This document shows positions 59,979 to 64,000 of a DNA stretch of 64,000 bases, in pieces (within the stretch, counting starts at the first letter, position 1; every line of letters begins with the position of its first letter). This DNA comes from Trichomonas vaginalis G3 (Eukaryota > Parabasalia > Trichomonadida > Trichomonadidae): positions 62,001 through 126,000 of the forward strand of contig NW_026529257.1 in NCBI RefSeq assembly GCF_026262505.1, in the 5' to 3' direction. A program made the translations under genes and the position numbers. The notes under the pieces are model-generated. The model worked only from the letters and a program-made list of their open reading frames with translations. It was not told where the DNA came from and searched no databases.

Positions 59979-60715
59979 TTAATATTTTCTAAAAAGTCAA
60001 CTTCAACAGTCATTCGCACTGGTGCCTTCAGTTCTACAGGCTCGCCCTGAAAGTCAACAAGTCTGAATTGCATGTCTTTCAAATTATGAGGACTAATGCG
60101 AACCCATTTACCTAAATGAGTTGCTATGACAGGAACGTTTGGAATGAACATTGAATTTACTTCATAACAGAAAGACTTATATTCTACTGAACCTTTACTA
60201 TTAACTCCTGAAATGCCTGTGACATTAGCTATTTTAGACTCAATGTACAAACAATTACCATAACATACGTATGGAACAGATTTCATCTCAATCGTTTTGT
60301 CAAAACTTTTCAAAGGAAATGTCATATGGTATGCTCCCAGAAGCAATTGAACTCTATGACTCATTCGTGTTATCTTAAACTCCTTCGCATAACTGAACTT
60401 CAAAACTCCTGCAATAAGTTTAACATTCATTAAGTTTTCTTCGTTCTCCTTGTTTATTGTAGTATTTATGAGCGCATTTAACACTCCAGCTAATGTTTCC
60501 ATCTTATATTCTACATTATTGTGAAATCTTATTTCATGCTTCTTTCCATCTATTTCAAACTCCATGAAATCTGTTTCATCTGTTATGACAAAAGTTGCGA
60601 TAGTATTGAAGTCAACAACTCTGAAAGCAAGTGCTTCATTCTGTAGACCTAAGTTTGTTTGAAGCTTTACTGTCCCGTATTCGTTTGGGTCTGTACTTTG
60701 CAAATAGAACAACAT
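59939..60715 (-). CDS. Minor structural-type protein next to the fibre (C copy)
   Basis: 258 residues starting MLFYLQSTDPNEYGTVKL, beta-rich, with a FCYEVNSMFIPNVPVIATHL segment and an end (MQFRLVDFQGEPVELKAPV) that aligns with 11799-12509. It diverges from the fibre gene. A capsid vertex or fibre-attachment role is plausible from its constant link with the fibre, but unproved. Confidence 0.55.
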   Translation of the reverse strand: MLFYLQSTDPNEYGTVKLQTNLGLQNEALAFRVVDFNTIATFVITDETDFMEFEIDGKKHEIRFHNNVEYKMETLAGVLNALINTTINKENEENLMNVKLIAGVLKFSYAKEFKITRMSHRVQLLLGAYHMTFPLKSFDKTIEMKSVPYVCYGNCLYIESKIANVTGISGVNSKGSVEYKSFCYEVNSMFIPNVPVIATHLGKWVRISPHNLKDMQFRLVDFQGEPVELKAPVRMTVEVDFLENIKCNSLQENSELKI

Positions 60716-60732
60716 TTTATTCTCATTAAAAT
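60716..60732. promoter_or_regulatory. Compact divergent promoter of fibre and minor structural gene
   Basis: Seventeen bases between divergent ATGs at 60715 and 60733 (TTATTCTCATTAAAAT). Leftward it reads AGAATAAAATG, rightward TTATTCTCATTAAAATATG. Confidence 0.45.
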
Positions 60733-63700
60733 ATGACTATTGCTGCATATGCGTATGAAACTGACAGAGCTAAACGTTTATATTTTGGTCAATACTCTCT
60801 CACACTTACTGACAAATATATTGTTATCAGTGATGGAAATACCGAGAAATACATAACATGGAAGGACTATGAAAAGTTTGACCCTATTTTAACTCCATGT
60901 ACAATGCCATTCATTGTAAATGGTGAAGTTGTCATGAAGAACGACACAACAGTATATAAGTCTGTTCATGAAGCGTTAGAATATATGTTGAATTATAATC
61001 CCGAAAGATTTGACCCAAGCACTACACCATGTGCAATGCCTTTTATTAAGGACGGTGAAATCGTAAGAGTTCCGGATTCAACGGTTTATACTGCTGTTCA
61101 AAACAGTTTACAAAACATTTTAGCGAATATCTTTAATTCAGAAACTACAGAAATAAAATTACCATATATAACAGATGCTAAAGAAATTAAATCAAAAACG
61201 ACAACATTATTTACGTCACTTAATGATTTAATGACTTATATCATTAATATTCCTGCACCAACTACAGCATTTGATCCAAACTCGACGGTTTGCAGTGTAC
61301 CTTTCATTAACGACAGTTCATTAATTACTTTAAGGGATTCGACAGTAAATGAATCATTAAAGGCGTCATTAATGAAAATCATTGATTTTAACTCATTCAC
61401 GAATACATATAATTCATTCATTAATGTTTCATATGCTTCTAAAGAAGGTGAGCCAAAAACTATCGATAAAGCGGTGTATGAAATAAAAGCATCAACGACG
61501 AAATTGAATTCGTTAACTTTTGACGGTGATAGTTTCGTTAATGACATAACATCGGGGAAAACAATTTTAACGAAAGAATATTTAAAATCTCATGTTAGTG
61601 AGTTCGTTGAAATTGAAAAAGAAGGTGGAATTAAGTTCGATCCACTGAGTTTCATTTTCAGCTTAGCGAATGCGGGTATTAATTTTGCTGAATGGACAAC
61701 TATACAGAGTGAAATAAATGCAATATGGACGTTTTTGGGGTCAAAAGCGGGAATGGGTGAGCTTGTAAATGCTGCAAGAACATTAGGTGAAACAGGAAAT
61801 TTTGTAGATGGTTTTAAAAGACTTGTTTCAAATGTTTTAACAAACACAAAGAAATTATTTAGATATACCATACATAACGGACGGATTTTCGAACAGATAG
61901 CAACAAACCCTCCGGTTATGGCTGCGTTGATGATGGTTAGAGATATAAAACCACGTAACGACGGGAACGAAGAAGAGAAGAAACCAGAGGATACTGGTCG
62001 GGTTATTCGAGACATTAAAAACGTGTATCCTGAAGTTATTGATTTATTTAGAGGAGTTAATGATTCGATTTCAAATCATTCTATAACCCTCGATGAAGAG
62101 AATAAATTAACAGATTATATATTCGTCATTATTGCAGAATTAATGAAGAGAATAAATGAAAAAGGAACTGGTGATATCATTAATGTCAGCGATGTAATGA
62201 TGAAAAGAAATTTTGACTCATTATTTACAAAACCGAAAACAGAATATAGTCTTTATGACGTAATTACCGAATTAATGAAAAAGATTAATGATAATAAGAG
62301 TTCTGGCGGAAGAGTTGAATTAGAAGTGAATGATGTTAATGAGAAATTAGCCGAAAAAGCAGACAAAAATGAGCTTTTAGCTCTGAGTGATAAAGTCAAG
62401 AACCACGTTCATTATATAACTTCAGACGAACAGATTATAACGGACTACCATGGATATTTAACACGAAGTGATGAAGCGAAGACAAAAAATGTTAATGAAA
62501 GAAGATATAAATACATTCGTGCTAAAGGTTATGACATAAGCTGTACTGTACAGTATGATGTAGCTAAAGCACCAGAAGCATTTGGTTATACCGGTGAAAT
62601 TTATGCCTCTACTTTCAATGTTAACGGTGTATTAGTTGAACCAAGATTTACTTTGAGAGTTAAGTCAAAAATAACGTTTGAAGATGCTATTAAAAGTAAA
62701 GCTGACAAAGTTGAACTCGAAGCAATGAACAAAGTTTTGAAATCTCATAAACACAGCATCTCCGATATAAATGAACTTCAAGCTACATTAGACAGTAAAG
62801 CCGACAAGAACCATACAAACGAATCCTTCACTACTATTAGAGCAGACGATGTAATATTGAACTATACCCTTGGTTCAAGTGCACCATTAGAAAATCCAAG
62901 TACAAGCGTAAAAGATACACTAAACTCCTTAAATAACAAATGTATGAACATTGAAGGTCATGCCAGAAACTTTGAAGCACATGAACTACCAACAATGTTA
63001 GATAAGAAAGCTGACAAGAACCATACACATAAATTCTTCACTACTGTTAGAGCAGACGACATAATATTGAACTTTGACCTTGGTTCAAGTGCACCATTAG
63101 AAAATCCAAGTACAAGCGTAAAAGATACTCTTAACAGTTTAGATAAGAGTTGCAGGAACATTGAAAGTCATGCCAGAAACTTTGAAGCACATGAACTACC
63201 AGCAATGTTAGATAAGAAAGCAGATAAAACTTATGTGGATGCAGAACTAACAAAGAAATTTTCGAAACCAGATACAATGACATTTACAACAGAAATTATA
63301 AATGGTGAACCATCAACTCCATTTGAATTTGTTAGAGGTCTTCAACCAGATACTTTTGAATTTTTCTTGGATAATTCTATTGAACTAACATTACATTATA
63401 AAAGTGGAACAAATGCAACATTTCATCCGGGAGATACATTCCAAATGGTATTTAATGACATAAGTTCTTTAGAATATGTTTATAGAGTTATGAGCATATA
63501 TGATTTAATATATCCTATAGGAGCTGTTTATACGTCTATGAATCCAATAAATCCAAACACTTTATTTGGTGGTAGATGGTATGAAATAGTTGACAGTTTT
63601 CCATTCTACACTAATACGCAGTCAATGAAGATGGGAGGTTCAAAGAAAATAGGTATTGAAAACCTTCCTTCACATATGCATAGGTTCAGTGGAAGAACAT

Positions 63701-63948
63701 CTGTGGAAGGAAACCATTCACATTCAATAACAAAAAGAGGTTATACAAATCTTGCAGCGGGTTCGGATAGACAGGGAATGCATAGATATGATATTTCAAC
63801 TGACCCAGTAGATTCAAGCACAGGTATTTTCTGTGGAACTGCAGGAAATCATACACATGTTGTAGCTGGTATTACAGACCCAGCAGGTAATGGAAAAGAT
63901 TATATGCCTCCTTATATAACAATGCACGCTTGGATACGAGTTGGTTAA
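60733..63948 (+). CDS. Tail fibre protein with phage tail-collar tip, Polinton C
   Basis: 1071 residues. About residues 50-215 hold four repeats of an FDPxxTPCxMPFIxxGE...TVY pattern. The middle has helical and globular parts. From about 535 on there are KADK-type shaft repeats, and residues about 690-830 hold two copies of a unit with RADDxILN, GSSAPLENPSTSVKDTL and HARNFEAHELP. The tip (about 915 to the end) has DLIYPIGAVYTSMN, GGSKKIGIENLPSHMH, GNHSHSITKRGY and a final YITMHAWIRVG, like the tail-collar domains of phage fibres. It likely binds host cell surfaces as a trimer, which is inference from phages. The gene looks whole; its tip DNA is nearly the same as in the Polinton B fibre. Confidence 0.8.
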   Translation: MTIAAYAYETDRAKRLYFGQYSLTLTDKYIVISDGNTEKYITWKDYEKFDPILTPCTMPFIVNGEVVMKNDTTVYKSVHEALEYMLNYNPERFDPSTTPCAMPFIKDGEIVRVPDSTVYTAVQNSLQNILANIFNSETTEIKLPYITDAKEIKSKTTTLFTSLNDLMTYIINIPAPTTAFDPNSTVCSVPFINDSSLITLRDSTVNESLKASLMKIIDFNSFTNTYNSFINVSYASKEGEPKTIDKAVYEIKASTTKLNSLTFDGDSFVNDITSGKTILTKEYLKSHVSEFVEIEKEGGIKFDPLSFIFSLANAGINFAEWTTIQSEINAIWTFLGSKAGMGELVNAARTLGETGNFVDGFKRLVSNVLTNTKKLFRYTIHNGRIFEQIATNPPVMAALMMVRDIKPRNDGNEEEKKPEDTGRVIRDIKNVYPEVIDLFRGVNDSISNHSITLDEENKLTDYIFVIIAELMKRINEKGTGDIINVSDVMMKRNFDSLFTKPKTEYSLYDVITELMKKINDNKSSGGRVELEVNDVNEKLAEKADKNELLALSDKVKNHVHYITSDEQIITDYHGYLTRSDEAKTKNVNERRYKYIRAKGYDISCTVQYDVAKAPEAFGYTGEIYASTFNVNGVLVEPRFTLRVKSKITFEDAIKSKADKVELEAMNKVLKSHKHSISDINELQATLDSKADKNHTNESFTTIRADDVILNYTLGSSAPLENPSTSVKDTLNSLNNKCMNIEGHARNFEAHELPTMLDKKADKNHTHKFFTTVRADDIILNFDLGSSAPLENPSTSVKDTLNSLDKSCRNIESHARNFEAHELPAMLDKKADKTYVDAELTKKFSKPDTMTFTTEIINGEPSTPFEFVRGLQPDTFEFFLDNSIELTLHYKSGTNATFHPGDTFQMVFNDISSLEYVYRVMSIYDLIYPIGAVYTSMNPINPNTLFGGRWYEIVDSFPFYTNTQSMKMGGSKKIGIENLPSHMHRFSGRTSVEGNHSHSITKRGYTNLAAGSDRQGMHRYDISTDPVDSSTGIFCGTAGNHTHVVAGITDPAGNGKDYMPPYITMHAWIRVG

Positions 63949-63967
63949 AATCTTTAACTTTACATAA

Positions 63968-64000
63968 ATGAGCTTGAAAGAAGTATTCGAACAACATCCA
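63968..64000 (+). CDS. Start of the next Polinton C gene, cut by the window edge
   Basis: ATG at 63968 after AACTTTACATAA, reading MSLKEVFEQHP to the edge. It may match the MSLSKSERES start at 6496 in Polinton A, which lies just ahead of the major capsid gene. Confidence 0.5.
   Translation, partial: MSLKEVFEQHP

Larger units (their letters stand above)
55528..64000. mobile_element. Polinton (Maverick) C, looks whole in the visible part
   Basis: Parts: terminal repeat, four leftward small virion genes, packaging ATPase, two small leftward genes, CCG-motif gene, two leftward genes, tail fibre and the start of a further gene at 63968. No breaks are seen in these genes. Polymerase, integrase and major capsid genes are not in the visible part and should lie to the right. 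Intact frames and sharp edges make this the youngest Polinton here; it inserted after H3. Confidence 0.8.

Noticed and set aside
61236-62015. Minus-strand frames inside the fibre gene
   Set aside because: They are shadows of the 1071-residue fibre frame, without promoter box or homologue.

Overview
The window looks like nuclear DNA of a trichomonad parabasalid, most likely Trichomonas vaginalis or a close relative. The DNA is very AT-rich, genes are intronless and tightly packed, several Maverick/Polinton elements are nested in one another, and a host-like coiled-coil gene carries a TCATTT initiator just ahead of its ATG. The species call is inference from sequence only. Most of the window is mobile or virus-like DNA, treated here as fossils.

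Layout. (1) 1-5796: a KilA-N gene, a tRNA-like pol III unit, a second KilA-N gene piece, and H1, a unit made of a primase/SF3-helicase gene between inverted blocks of short repeats. (2) 5797-9950: Polinton A, the capsid end of an old, much-decayed element whose terminal repeat ends at 9950. (3) 9951-27886: Polinton B, into which A abuts. It carries small virion-type genes, a phage-like tail fibre gene, three tiny genes, integrase, protein-primed DNA polymerase B and a 368-aa gene of unknown function. B is interrupted by a Mutator-like/foldback element (13223-15061) and by a KilA-N plus helicase composite (17013-20860, containing H2). (4) 28014-50340: a tandem array of about 3.03-kb units, each with a beta-helix-like Cys/Ser/Asn-rich gene (P, +) convergent with a coiled-coil gene (Q, -); only unit 7 carries both whole. 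(5) 50341-51372: a separate insert with a cluster of four strong hairpins. (6) 51373-53645: B', an inverted second copy of the integrase end of a B-type Polinton, with a whole integrase. (7) 53646-55527: H3, a third helicase unit cut by (8) Polinton C, 55528 to the window end, which looks whole in the visible part: terminal repeat, small virion genes, packaging ATPase and a 1071-aa tail fibre.

How the parts relate. The Polinton genes form a virus-like toolkit: replication (polymerase B), integration (integrase), packaging (ATPase), shell (major capsid protein, minor structural proteins) and a fibre with a phage tail-collar tip. The primase-helicase does not sit in a fixed Polinton position. 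It travels as its own 2.6-3.2-kb unit with 113-bp terminal inverted repeats, alone or beside a KilA-N gene.

Most unusual signals: the H unit as a possible independent element; GC-rich double-hairpin mini-repeats inside several Polinton reading frames; the four-hairpin cluster at 50484-50739; a fibre-tip cassette nearly identical in two otherwise diverged fibres; and the P/Q array lying between inverted Polinton pieces.
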